Below are positions 11,057 through 23,000 of a DNA stretch of 64,000 nucleotides, in pieces. The first letter of the stretch is position 1; every line of letters begins with the position of its first letter. Below the pieces are notes generated by a model. The model ran no database searches and had not been told where the DNA came from. It saw only the letters and a program-made list of their open reading frames with translations. Source of the stretch: Trichosporon coremiiforme (lineage: Eukaryota; Basidiomycota; Tremellomycetes; Trichosporonales; Trichosporonaceae); contig BCJJ01000007.1 in the NCBI GenBank assembly GCA_039545355.1, positions 992,001 to 1,056,000 of the forward strand, read 5' to 3'. Position numbers and translations under genes: made by a program.

Positions 11057-12227
11057 ACCTGGTGAGTTGCCCATTCAGCCTTTACTCGGGCATGTCTGTC
11101 GCAAAATCGCGCAACAGGAGCCACCTGCAACGCACATTCCACCCAACTCTGCATTTCCCACTGCGCGGTCTTCGACCCACCCTTCTGCACCCCTTGTGCT
11201 GTCCTTCCCGGGCTTCTGCCCGCACTCCTCCCCTATCCCCTTCCAAAACCATCCGAGGTTCACCCGTCCACCCCGTCCATTGTCACTTGTACAGCAGCTG
11301 ACCTCCAGCTAAAATGCACCCTCAGTGAGGAGTCGCACATTGCACACACGGACAAACCAACCACGCTCACTTGGCTCTCACCCTCAGTGTTTAGGGCAAG
11401 TACTCAACCGTAGTATGAATCAGGAAAGAATCAGTTGTATCGCGTTCCTCTTCTAGCCCAGTCTGTACAACGCGAAAACCCCCTTGCACCGTTGCAGTTA
11501 CCTTACGGCATCAGGAGCACATTAATACGCGAGGAAGATTCAGAACGTAGGGGAGTATCGGGCCCCTGCCCTCAGAGTACCCCTGCATGCTAAGCTACTC
11601 CCCGCACTGCGAGGCTTGCTCGGCGATAACCTTCGGTCAGTTGCTTATTGACTCTGCGCGATCGCGATCACTGCAAGCGTGTTCCTTTGCTGGAGCCAAG
11701 TGGCCGCGCAGCCGAGCGAGCTGGTCTCGGCGCGTCCAAGCATCCGTGCATCCATCGACGTACCAGATGCATAGCTGTGCGGCGGCGAGCACGATGCGCG
11801 CCCCGTCCATCTCGTTCCAGCGTCCGATCCGCCAGATCGCGGATCACTGCGTCAGCGGCGCTCGCCCCATACCCGGAGCGGAGGAAGAGGTCTAGTCCCG
11901 ACGCTCGCCCCGCGGCCCCGAGGGGAGGGTGTGCGGATCTGTCGTCAGAATCCGAACACCGTCTGGGGACCTGTGCTTGGGGAGATGGGCGTGTTCGAGA
12001 CGTTCCTCGCGGATCACAGAAGGCTGCCCTGCTCAACGGGCAGAGGTCACTGCATACCGCTGTCATCCCTTCCGTTGGAACCGCTTGCCATCCGATGTGT
12101 GCTGCTTGATGATCACACGCTAGCCTGGCCACAGCTACCCGCACACCGCTGTCCTCCACCAGTGAGCAAACACATAAGTTACATAGAAGTCACAGGGTAT
12201 CTATCCCATATCGGCGGGGCGTTTACA
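11057..12227. other. Intergenic, no gene seen
   Basis: Starts with the 3' untranslated region of the small protein gene (possible intron from 11061, acceptor possibly near 11309). Open frames on both strands at 11590-12160 overlap each other and show no domain features. The right end is the 3' flank of the minus-strand monooxygenase. Confidence 0.5.
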
Positions 12228-14178
12228 TCAGATAGTCAGCGTGAGGAGGACCTGGTCGACAATGGCCTGGGGAACCGCGTCCTTGTTGGGGACAGCCTCA
12301 ACATGCTGATCAGGCCGGACAAGCACGGCACCGTGCTTCAAGCCAAATCCGTCCTGCCACACCTTGCCGGCCTTCTTGTCGACGAACTCAAAGTCCTTGC
12401 CGGCCTCAAGGATGACAAGCGGGATGCGGTGCGCCGCAAGCAGCATGCGCAGCTGCAGCGCCTTCTTGCCCCACGACCCCGAGTGGATCAGCACGTAGCT
12501 GGCCGCCGGGACGAGGTCGAGGGTCGAGTACTGCCACTTCTGGAGCTTGTCCTGGCTGATTTCGCCGGCCATGTACGAGAGGTCGACGGGCTTGAGGCCG
12601 TTGAACACCGGATTCTTCGCCTTGACCCAGGCATGGGGCATGCGCGCGCCACGCACATAGGCCGGGTGGTACGTCGACGCGCTCTTGGGCTGGTACGCCG
12701 AGTAGTAGATGTATCCGAGGTGCAGGTTGAGGTTGTCAAAGTGCTCGGCCTGTTCCTGGATGAGCGCCTTGATGTGCGCGAGCTGGCGCGGGTCCGCGAG
12801 CGAGCGCTCCATCTCCATGCGCGCGATCACGGGGTCGGAACTCGTCGTGCCCAGCGCCTTCAGCATGGCAAAGATGTTCTTCCCGTTCTTGACCGATTGC
12901 AGACTGTTGCGCACCGCGACGGGGCGGCGCTCCGCCTCATAGCTCGCAAACATGGCCGGCATGTCGGCCCAGGCGTGGTACGTCGCTGCAATCTTGTACA
13001 CAAGGTTGTGCGCGTCGCCGATACCGCTGTTCATGCCTAGACCGCCGGTGGGGGGATACTGGTGCGCGGCGTCGCCGGCGAGGACGACGTTGCCGCGGTA
13101 ATACTGCCTTGCGACCTTGCGCGTGAGGATCCACGGCATGCTGCACTCAAAGTCGAACGGGACGTCCTGCCCAATAGCCGCACGCACGATACGCATGCAC
13201 TTGTCTGGGGTGAAGGACGCGAGCGGGTCGTTGGGGGACACATTGTGGATGAGGACGTGGTTGCAGTCCAGGTCGTACGAGATGATGAAGCCGCGCGCCT
13301 CCGGGTCCAGGATCCAATGCAGCATGCCGACGCGGTCACCGACGACCGCGCGCAGGTCGGCATGGAAGTGGATCGTCATCATGACGTCGGCCGTCTGCTC
13401 GCCCTCGCTCTTGATCCCAAGCGCGTTGCGGACGGCACTGTTCGCTCCGTCTGCTCCAACGATCATCAGCGACTCGATAGTGGTTTCCTCGCCAGTGTAC
13501 GTGTCCTCGACGCGCGAGACGCAGTACGTCGTCCCGTTTGCGTCCATCCGCTCTTCGTATCCGGTCCACGTCCAGCCCTTCCGGTAGTCGACCAGGTGTT
13601 GCGTCGTCGGGTCCTGCAGCAGCAGCGTCTCCAGGATCTCCTCCAGGTCCGGCTGGGAGACGTTGTGCGTCATCTCGGGCGAGTAGTTCAGCACGTCGGG
13701 ATGCATTCGCTCGTAGTCCAGCCGCCCGAGGCTCTGGCCGGAGAGATTCGTCATGAACTGGACAAACTGGGCATCGACTCGGTGGGCGGGAAGACTTCGG
13801 AGCACATGCACGGGAACGTTCAGCTGCCGGCAGATCTCGAGAGAGCGGGGTGACAGAGCGTGCGCTTTCGGAACACCGAGGCGGCGGAGGTGGCGAGCAA
13901 CGAGGATCACGGGCACTAAGCGTCAGCGAGTGCTCGGCAAGAGAGATTGTCGTCGGACAGCCCATGGAGTGAGGCCGTCATGTCTCAGCCAGAGATCGCC
14001 GCTCAGCCGGACTGGGAGCGGCGAGGGTGAGCTCAGTGTCGACGATCTACTCATCGGCTTGCCTGGTGGCAAGCGCGGCGTACTCACCATCCTGCTTGAC
14101 AAGCCCGTACGCGAGCAGCAGTCCAACCGGTCCATTTCCAATGATGAGCACGGGCAGTGGTCGCTTCGCAGACGGCAT
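12228..14178 (-). CDS. FAD-dependent aromatic monooxygenase (phenol 2-monooxygenase family)
   Basis: Predicted class A flavoprotein hydroxylase that uses NAD(P)H and O2 on an aromatic substrate, which cannot be named from sequence. Two exons join in phase: 14178-14088 and 13915-12228, giving about 592 aa. The start is chosen because exon 1 supplies the Rossmann motif (VLIIGNGPVGLLLAYGLVKQ), absent from the long frame alone. VGADGANSAVRNALG is the middle DG motif and VVLAGDAAHQYPPTGGLGMN the FAD-ribityl GD motif. The C-terminal third matches the thioredoxin-like domain of phenol hydroxylases (SYVLIHSGSWGKKALQLR, then VLVRPDQHVEAV). Length fits the family. The gene stands alone, with no pathway neighbours. 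Confidence 0.9.
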
Positions 14179-16430
14179 GGTGTAGAGTATGGTATCACGT
14201 CGAGGGGTGGCAGTGGAGAGGAGCCAGAAACTTTAGGTGTCCACTGGATCGCGAAGCGATGTGCACTCTGGCACCCTCCAGTGTCCCCTGGCACCCCTGG
14301 TCTCTGCCCGCTGTGCTTGGCCACTCGCTTTGGACACGGGACCACGGGGACCTGGGGCCAGCGCGAGGCGCGAGACCGGTACAGGGACGCGAGCGTCGAG
14401 CCGGAGTAGGCCTGCATACGACGTTGAGGAAGAGCAAGAGGTGCCCGAGCCCAAGCCAGTCTCACACTCGCATCAACGCTGCGCCACGGCAGCTCCGGAG
14501 CTGCCCGGTCGCACAGGCCGCCACAGGGAGCGTCAGCCGTGTACGAGTGTGCCGCTGTATCCTGCGCACTCCAGTCTCACGCTCACGGCGGCGTCAGGGA
14601 GGCGAGCGCCGCTGCGTACCCGGTCTGCCAAGTGTGCGTGCCCCGCTGCATTGTCGCCGTTTTGCGTTGGTCTGAGCCAAGTTGAGGATGGGATGGGATG
14701 GTGGGTCTTGTCTGAAAAAAAGTCGCGCGCGTCGACGCCGTTATCAGCCATATCGGCCAACGTCGGGTAGATATGGCGCCAGGCACCGGGCGTAGACCCA
14801 GGGCGTCTCGGTGCGGAGAATCTCAGCACCCATTCGCCCTTTGTTCATCACTTCTTGTTTACACGACCGGCTGCCGATTCCACTGTCCTCCGGATACTGG
14901 GACTCGTGCATCGTGGGACACCCTGCGATCAATCCGCATAGCACGCACGACCACGGACACGGGCACGATCACGGGAGAAGTGAGTGGGCACGAGGGCACA
15001 TCGCTCTGGGAGAGTGGATGCGATCCAAGCACGACGTGCGAGACACCACTGGCGCCTGGCGTAATGATCCGAGCGGCGCCGCTGCGCCAGCACGCCCGGC
15101 ACGCCGCCTGGACGCGGCTGGACGTTGGAGGACGCGGCGGGCACGAGGCGTGCCGAGGCGTGCCGGGCGTGCGGTTCGTCCCGTTGTGGCGCTAGTGGTG
15201 GCCCATGGTTGGCTTATGCCTTGGAAGTGTCGGGCTCCTCAGCGGCAATACCGGTGATCTAGCTACGAATGCGCTGGAGTAGAAGATGACCCGTGTCAGG
15301 AGTGACAGGTGATTAGGTCGATTAGGGGTGCCATGGAGCTGGAAGGTGCTGGTGATTAGGAGCGATGGGACAGGAGCGGCCACGAGGTCGAGGTACTCTC
15401 TTGGCTGCTGGATGTCTTTGGGCTTGTCACTCGTATTGTCCTGTCACCCTGGTGTATGACGGCGCTCGCGGCCCTCACCGGACCAGGAGGCGGTCACCTT
15501 AATGCTTCTGGGCTGATTGGAGTCGGTACCGGATCTCGCCTTGCTTGTCAGTTGGGTTGACGACACCACCTCATCATCGCCCTCGATGCCTTGATCCCAC
15601 GGTCAGTAGACTGTCAGTGGGTAGTCAGCAGACAACGACTTGCCCAATTCGTCTGGCGTTACGCGGTCGCAATCGAAGCCTTTAAAGGCTGTCTGATGTA
15701 TTGACGCGGTGCTTTAGTGGGCATCACGAGCACCCCTTTCCGTCGCTCTCTCTCGTTGCCAGCGAGCTGGCCCATCGCCCCATGTGGTCTCCTTCCTAGA
15801 TCTCTTGGCTGGCCGGGACTCAACCAGCCTCCATCACGGCCCTTCACAGTCGCTCATCGTCGCCTGTCAACGTTCACACGTAAGCAACTTCGACACACTC
15901 GATCGTAAGCCACACCAGCCCTATGGGGCTGATACCCGATGGTTAGTGGGCACCAAATCTCCGGGACCTCGGGGATCACACTGGCGTCTTCACTGGCTTG
16001 ACTGGCTTCCGATGGCGTCGGCTTACATCCTGCTTCTGCGATGCCGAGCTCCGTCGGAGCCCGTACCGCGAGCCAGACCAACTACGACTAAAACGGCCGT
16101 AGACCAGAGGTCCACTTAACATCGTCTGGAGCCAGCACCTAACCCCACGTCCCCCACTCTCTCCGCAGCTTGGCACCTCTTCTAACAATTAGACTCATTC
16201 ATCGCCCTACTGAAAATAGAACTACTAACGCGCACTATAGAAGATGGTGTTTTCTGAAATGGTGACTACTCATGGCTCAGAGTACCGGATACTGTTCAAG
16301 GAGGGACTGGGGTAGGGCGGGGCGCCGCCGGGCGGCGCTCTAGCTCTACCACCATGGATGTGGAGGTCCATGGAAAGGAAAGGTTGGAGAAAGAAAGACA
16401 AGAGTGGCTCTGGAGGTGGGCGTGGCGAGC
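14179..16430. other. Intergenic, no gene recognised
   Basis: About 2.2 kb between the start of the monooxygenase and the stop of the secreted protein, both on the minus strand. Open frames are short and mutually overlapping, with no recognised motifs and no tRNA. The left few hundred bases should carry the monooxygenase promoter. Confidence 0.5.
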
Positions 16431-17432
16431 TTACTCGTCCTCACTGCCGTCCCCCTCCTCGTCCTCACCGTCGTTGCCGTCATCACCCTCGTCGTCACCC
16501 TCGTCGGCGTCCTCGGTCTCCTGGGTCTCCTCTTCATCGTGCTCGTCACGCTGGCGGAGCTTGCCGCCCTTGTTCTTGTTCCAGTCAGAGGGGACGTAGA
16601 TAGGGCGGCCCTGGAGGGCCGAGTCGACCTGCTTGCCGATCGAGTCGACGACCTGGGCGAGCTTGGGGGCGATCTCGATCTCGGAGGGGTTCTTGAACGC
16701 CTCGTCGATCTGCTGGATGGCCTTCTCAGCGTTGGCGTCGCCGTTGGCAAAGGCCTGCTCGATCTTCTGGAAGATCTCGCCGAGCTTGGGGGCAGCGGCG
16801 GCAAGGTCGTCGTCGAAGTTGCGCTTGGGGAAATGGTACAGACCTGCAATGGCACCGATGCCAGCCTCGATGGCGCTGATCTTGTCCTTGATCGCCTGGC
16901 CGATGGTGGCGTCAAAAAAGTCCTTGTCGGCCTTGATCAGGTCCTCAAAGCCCTTGATCTCGGCCTGGATCGCCTCGGCGGCGGCGGCGTCAATCTTGTC
17001 CTTGGCGTCCTTGAGCGACTTGATCTTGTCCTCGATGGCCTTGATCTTGTCGGCCCACTTCTTGCCGATGGCGCTGTCGAGGGCGTCAATCTTGGCCTTG
17101 AGCGCCTCCTTGATCTCCTTGACCTTGTCCTCGATCTCGGAGATGAGCTTGGGGACGAAGGCCCAGAACTTGTCAGCGGCCTCGGCGGCGAGCTGAGCAA
17201 GAGCCTCGAGGTCACGGGCCTGGTGCGTCTTGTCGAGGCCGAACTTCGGGGCGAACTCGAGAGCCTGGTCAGCAGCGGCGACAGCGCTGTCGGCAGCGTT
17301 CTCGAGACCGAAGGTAGGGTCCCAGGCGGCAGCGGCGCGGGCATCGCCGACCTTGGCCTGGACGGCTGCGCCCGGCTGGTCGATGGGCGCGGCAAAGGCG
17401 AGGGCAGCCATGAGGGGGATGAGGTAGAGCAT
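16431..17432 (-). CDS. Secreted alpha-helical protein with polyacidic tail (333 aa)
   Basis: The start at 17432 is chosen because it begins a clean signal peptide (MLYLIPLMAALAFAAPID, cleavage plausible after FAA) and lies about 50 nt after a TATA box. The mature part is Ala/Lys/Glu/Ile-rich with long heptad-like helices (residues about 70-260, such as KIKAIEDKIKSLKDAKDKID), and I see no cysteine. The last 40 residues are almost all Glu/Asp. The frame upstream of the chosen Met reads through promoter sequence and is ignored. No family is recognised; a cell-surface or extracellular coiled-coil protein is plausible. Confidence 0.8.
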   Translation of the reverse strand: MLYLIPLMAALAFAAPIDQPGAAVQAKVGDARAAAAWDPTFGLENAADSAVAAADQALEFAPKFGLDKTHQARDLEALAQLAAEAADKFWAFVPKLISEIEDKVKEIKEALKAKIDALDSAIGKKWADKIKAIEDKIKSLKDAKDKIDAAAAEAIQAEIKGFEDLIKADKDFFDATIGQAIKDKISAIEAGIGAIAGLYHFPKRNFDDDLAAAAPKLGEIFQKIEQAFANGDANAEKAIQQIDEAFKNPSEIEIAPKLAQVVDSIGKQVDSALQGRPIYVPSDWNKNKGGKLRQRDEHDEEETQETEDADEGDDEGDDGNDGEDEEGDGSEDE

Positions 17433-17480
17433 CGTGTCGGGGGATAGTCCGGTGAGGCCTGTAACCGTCACAGCCCCCAC

Positions 17481-17487
17481 TTTTATA
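17481..17487 (-). promoter_or_regulatory. TATA box of the secreted acidic-tail protein gene
   Basis: TATAAAA on the minus strand, about 50 nt before the ATG at 17432. The position supports choosing that start rather than an upstream in-frame ATG. Confidence 0.6.
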
Positions 17488-17725
17488 CTGGAGATGTTTG
17501 CATCCCCGGCCTTCTTGAGTTCTGTTGTGAGTTTCGAAAAACTTGCGGCCAGCATCACCGCGTGTAGCGCGAAGTGTGCCACTAGCGCGCGCTGGACGCT
17601 GCGCAAAACCGAACCAAAGCCAGCCCAGTGGGCCGGCATGGTGCTGAGACACGGCCAAAGCACGCAACTGGAGCACAACACACATCACCAGACGCGTCAT
17701 GGTAGCTAGTCTACTAGCTAAACCA

Positions 17726-18911
17726 CTAGACAGCCCCGGAGGCCCCGGCGCCACCTTCCGGCCCAACCAGAGCTATCGTGGAGAAGTGCACGCTACCCTC
17801 CGCCCGGGGAATGTACACGTCTCGTATAATGCGCGCAGCGTCCTGTGAATGGGTTAGCGGCGTAGCCAGATAATCGTCTAAACATTGAGGGGGACACGAG
17901 GGTTGTTGATGACGTTTAGGGATGTGGGACTCACTTCAAGAAGGTCGTCGCTGGCCGGTCCCCGGTCCAGCGGGCCGGCCCGCGGCATGTTGCCGTCCAT
18001 CTCCCAGATGCGCCCGTCGTGGCGCACGAACGCGAGAAAGTGGTCCGCATCTTCCCAGTCGGACTCGCGGACCCGGGAATCTCCGGCAGACACGACAGCC
18101 ATGTGCGCCGGTTTGATCAGTGGTGAAGCGGCCAGCAGCGCCGTGCGTCGATCGGGCTCCAGCGCTAGCCGCGGTCAGCATAGATCAACTCAGCTCCGCA
18201 GCACCATCGAGCCTCGGCGGCCGCCTTGTCCGGCCCACCGAAAACCCGACCGACAGACTTTGCAACTCACTCAAGCACTCATCGAAGAAGGCGTTCAGAG
18301 CCGGTGCGAGCCGCGTCGCCGCGAGCGAATGGAGAACGGCAAACGTCCCGCACGAATGGCCTTTAAGTCAGCTGCTAGCTGGTCGATCGCCACGCTTACC
18401 GACGCCAACCTGCGGAATCCACAGGGGCTCCTGCCCCCTGGCGGCTGGGGTACCCGGGCCTTCCTTGGTGCGGTGATCAACGATGGTTGGCGTGTCCGGG
18501 AACAGGAAGACGACTGCATGTACCGGCCGAGGGACGAGGCTGAGCAGCTCTGGGTCAAGTCCCAGGACGTCCACGAACTCGTACTCGTTGGGAAGATCCC
18601 AATGCTGCGGTCAGCTGAACTTGGCATTAATGATATCATGCGATCGAACTTTAAAAGCTCAAGTCACATGCACCGGCATACAACGCTTTGCCCGATACGA
18701 GCAAGGTGCATCAGAGCAGCTCAGCCGGTCGTCGAGCCGTAGCCCGTATTTTCGGGGCGGAGCTGGTCACGAGGCTGGTGGTTGCTCTGCATTGACGTCA
18801 ACTTACACGAGCAAGCTTGGTGAGCACGTCAGGACTGGACTCGAGTGGCCACCAGTCTCTCTCGAGCTCCTTTGAGGAAGGTGCGTTTGCCACTGGATTG
18901 GACGAGGACAT
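17726..18911 (-). CDS. Ubiquitin carboxyl-terminal hydrolase, UCH family (YUH1/UCHL3-like)
   Basis: A cysteine protease that trims adducts from the C-terminus of ubiquitin or a ubiquitin-like protein. Five exons join in phase: 18911-18807, 18604-18400, 18360-18271, 18164-17935 and 17842-17726, giving 248 aa (UCH-L1/L3 are about 225-230). Family landmarks: [15 protein letters not shown] at the N-terminus, then [20 protein letters not shown], oxyanion Gln in PLWIPQ, catalytic Cys in [14 protein letters not shown], crossover-loop region [20 protein letters not shown], catalytic His in DADHFLAFV and Asp in WEMDGN, and C-terminal [12 protein letters not shown]. All four active-site residues are present. 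The gene is invisible as one open frame, being split by short introns. Confidence 0.92.
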
Positions 18912-20050
18912 GGCGAGGGGAGGAAGACGTTTCGGGCTGATGGCTGATGGATGATGAGCGAATGGGTGAGCCGGATCTGGTCAATGGGTTCAAGGTCAGA
19001 CGTGTCCTGATGCGAAAGGGTCGCGGGCGAGTAAAGAGTGTTCGTTGGAAACGAGGGAAGAGGATTACGATGGGTGCGCAGCGAAAGGCCAAGCCAATCC
19101 TGGCATGCAGAAGGGAGCAGTGGGCGATTGAGGACGCGAAGAGCCGCAGTAGCGTCAAGGGAACGATAGCGACGAGCGACTCCGCCAGGCGCGCCCAGGT
19201 ATTGACTGACTGCTACCCACAGGCGCGCGGCGTCGGGCCCCGCATTCCTCCCATCGTCTTCCTCCCCTTCCAGTAGTCTTGGCCGTCCCCACTGCTCTGC
19301 ATCCCAACAGCAACCTGGGGCTCGCTAAGGGCTGCGCACGACTGCAGTGCGAGGCTGTCACTGTGAGTCACGCACGTGCAGTACAGACGTGGAGGTGCAG
19401 TTCGGCGAGTTAGGAAGCTAAGCACCCGTGCTAGAAGCTATGCAGGTAAGCGCGGGGATGCAAAAGGTGGGTGGGTTGGTGCGGGATGTCACTAGAACTT
19501 GATGGATTGGAGCAAGGGAGGGTGAATAGGTAAGGAGTTGTAATCGCGGGCCATTTGTCGGGTGAGGTTCGGTCGCGCTGTCGGGATTCGCTTGTGGTCA
19601 GAGGCCAGAGGCTGGGGAGCTGGGGAGCTGAGGGAAGGGGCCGTCAAGGGCAGCCGAGGGGTGGAGGTCGCAGCCGGGTGCGTGACCCTGCCTCGCCCTG
19701 GATCCGAATCCACTCACCACCGTGGGCTGCAGCTGCACAGTCTACGCTCTACGATGCATTGCTTGCTCGATGCGGGCCTGCGGGCTGTCCGCCGCCGATA
19801 CGAGCCAGCGGCCGTACCTTCGGGTCTGTACATCTGTATTCACTGAGTCATAATCTTAACCTCGTTACCTCCGGACACAGACCATTTTCCTAATCCCCAC
19901 GCCAGCACTCGCCCTCGCATGCCTTGCACTCGGGACCATTACTCCAAATCCACCTCTCCACTCTTCCAACCCTTGAGTACCTCAACAACACTCGTCACAC
20001 CCATTATCGACTGCTTCGACTTCTTCTCCTGCCCACCACCCGTGACAGCC
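18912..20050. other. Divergent intergenic region
   Basis: Lies between the start of the UCH gene (-) and the start of the 7-TM/MFS fusion gene (+). Should hold both promoters. No convincing coding sequence; short frames on both strands lack motifs. Confidence 0.5.
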
Positions 20051-20059
20051 ATGTCCTAA
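20051..20059 (+). promoter_or_regulatory. Two-codon upstream ORF ending 1 nt before the main start
   Basis: ATG-TCC-TAA at 20051-20059 is followed after one base by the ATG at 20061. If transcribed, such a minimal uORF could tune translation of the fusion protein by termination and reinitiation. Whether the mRNA leader includes it is not known. Confidence 0.5.
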
Positions 20060-20060
20060 C

Positions 20061-23000
20061 ATGGACCTCGTCGACCGGTCAAACCGCGTGCTCATCACAA
20101 GCGCCGTCTTTATCGGCCTCGCCACCGTCTTCGTCGCCCTCAGATGTATTTCCAAGTTCGCCATTAGACGGAGAGCCGATGTCGACGACTGGGTCACCAT
20201 CGTCGCCTGGGTGAGTGTCACCTCCCATGCTTCCATCGCCTGTCGGCCAGCCCTCTGCATCTCATGCCCATCCCCCGCACATCACGGCAATCGGTGATCG
20301 TACAATCTGCAACCACTCGAGCTTCGGTCCGTTAGCTGGTTGTTTGCCCACTCGATCGACGACGAGGGCGTCACCGGTAGTGGCCCAACGGCAGGCATTC
20401 CGTTTGGTTTCGAAAATGCCTCACCGCGTCGTTGCAGCTAGTGGCTGGCCGAACGGTCTGGCTGCTTTCTTCGCCGTCCGCGTCAAATTCATGAACGACC
20501 AGGTTGGGTGGAGGCTTCGCAGCCTGAAACATCTTGGACAAGCAACTCGGTGCATTCACTATCGAGTTCAACGTGCGCCACCATCCTGCTTATCTCTCAG
20601 CGGCACCCACAGTCGTTGTCGTTCGTTCCGCTGACCTTCAGGCGTTCACGGTTGCGCTCAACGCTTCGATCATCTTCGGAGCCACGGTTGGCATTGGTAA
20701 ACCCGACACTGGTGAGTGGATTTTCTTTCGCGATCCTGCTCGCGGCTGACACCGTGCGCGCACGTCCGATCTTCACGCCCATATTCATTTATCGACCGTC
20801 GATTGCTTCTCTCGCCCCGTCCTCGTTCATTACGGTCACAGCCATCAAGGACGAATGGTGGGGACCGCTGAAGAAGGCGTTCTACGTCTTCCCTATCTTC
20901 TACCACCTGTCCTCGGCGGCGGCCAAGAGCGCCGCGCTGTTGCTGTACATCCGTATGGCCAGCGCGCACGTGTTCCTCCGCTACGCGAGCTATGCAGTTC
21001 TGGCCATGGTTGACATTGCCGGCATCGTGCTGGTCTTCCTCAACATCTTCGTGAGTCTGAGCCGAGAAGTTCTGGGGCGCCGCTGACCTGCCAAGCAATG
21101 TCGTCCGATCTCAGCGGCCTGGGACCCCACCGTACAGGGCCAGTGCTTCGATCTCGTCACACTCTTCCTCTCGTCAGCCCCCGTCAACATCCTTTCCGAC
21201 CTTGCAATCCTTATCCTCCCGCTCCCCATCATCACTGGGTTGAGGATCGAGAAACATGCCAAGATTGGTCTCGTCCTCACCTTCCTTTGTGGCGCGTTCG
21301 TGGCCATTGTCGATGTCGTCCGAATCGCCTACCTGCAACAAGCGCTTCGTGTGCAGATCTCCATGCAACGAGGCGACACGGTTAGCGCCAAAGCGGGCCC
21401 GCCCAACTTTTACTGGTACACGTCGTACGGTGTTATGTGGTCCGCCATCGAATGCTCCGTCCGAGTCATGTGCTGCTGCGCTCTGGTAATGAAACCGCTG
21501 ATCCAGCGGATACGGCCGCGCTCCTTGAGCCGCTCGTCGCAGTCCCGGTCACGGCAGATGGGATCGGGACAGCTTCTTTCGCGAGGAAGCGCGCAGGGCG
21601 GCAGCGGCGGAGCTCACCAGGACGAAAGCTACATCTCGGACCCGGGCGTCAAGTCACCTCGGAACCAGCCTCTTCAAGCAATTTTAGAAGTCGATGCGGG
21701 CGTCCCCGACGAGGACCAGATGGACATCATGCAGTTCTTCGCCAACGGTCCGCCAGATACGCATCACCACCCCCACCGAAGTCCGCCAGCTAGCCCATCG
21801 AAGCGATTCAGCGTGCGACTACCGAGTATGCCAACACTAGGAGGAATGGGAGGAACAACATCAAGCAGCGCCGAAACTCAGACCACTAGTGGTGATCAGA
21901 GCGAGGGCGAACCTCCCGTTCCAGCATCACCGAAAGCGAATGTGTTCGGCGTCCCTTTAGCGAAGCCGGACTCGCGAGTAAGCGAGGTGCAGGCGTCATT
22001 GATGGCCATGCCTTTACGCTGGATCACAAACAACTCGGCCAGTGTGCCGCCAGAGCACATCCAGCAGCCGACAAACAACTTCTTCGACTTTGTGCATATG
22101 GGCGGTCGGAAACCGCTTACGCAGCTCACAGCGAAGGAAGCGTGGTGGCCGATACTCTTCGTCTCGATACTCTTCTTCCTCTGGGGCTTCTCGTACGGAT
22201 TACTCGGCGTCTTGAACGACAAGATCCTCCAAGTCATCGGCAAGTCGGACTCGAGGGCGATCGCGCTGCAGAACTCGTACTGGCTCGGCTATATCATTGG
22301 GCCGCTCACGTTCGGGCTGTATGTCCTGCCGCGGTACGGTTTCAAGGTCACGTTCATGACCGGCCTCGTCATCTACGGGTGTGGTGCGATGGCGTTCTGG
22401 CCGTCTTCGGTGCTTGTGTCTTACGGAGGGTTCTTCTTCTCCAACATCTGCATCGCGATCGGCCTCTCGGTTCTTGAGACCGCGGCGAACCCGTTCATCG
22501 CAATTGCCGGCCCAGGTCACCTGTCCGAAGCGCGGCTAAACTTCTCGCAGGGCATCCAGGCCGTAGGCTCCATCTTCTCGCCGATCCTTGCGACCAAGGT
22601 GCTGTTCAACCACCTGAACGACCGCGCTTCGCTGTTCGATGTGCAATGGTGCTACCTGGCAGTCTCGCTGTTTGTGCTGCTGCTCGCGCTCGTCTTCTTC
22701 TACGTGCCGCTATCGGAGGCGACCGACGAGGAGCTGCAGCAGCAGACAGACGAGCGGTTAGCACGCGCAAATTTGTCCCCGTCGGCGCGGGCATACGGCA
22801 TGCCGGCACGCTGGTTCGTCATTGGTGCGGGCTGCTTCGTCATGTCGTGCTACGTCGGACAGCAGGAGTCGATCTCCTACTGGTGGCACGATCTAATCAT
22901 GCTGATGCGGCCCCACACGGACGATTCTTGGGATCTCTTCATCGGGCACTGCCTCTTTGCCGCGTCGCGCTTCATCGCGTCGGGTGTGTGCTACATGGGC

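Noticed and set aside
11931..13040. Plus-strand frame of 369 aa overlapping the monooxygenase
   Set aside because: Antisense shadow of the FAD monooxygenase, whose motifs are unambiguous.
16404..17447. Plus-strand open frame of 347 aa opposite the secreted protein
   Set aside because: Low-complexity Leu/Val/Asp shadow; the minus strand has a TATA box, signal peptide and consistent helix pattern.
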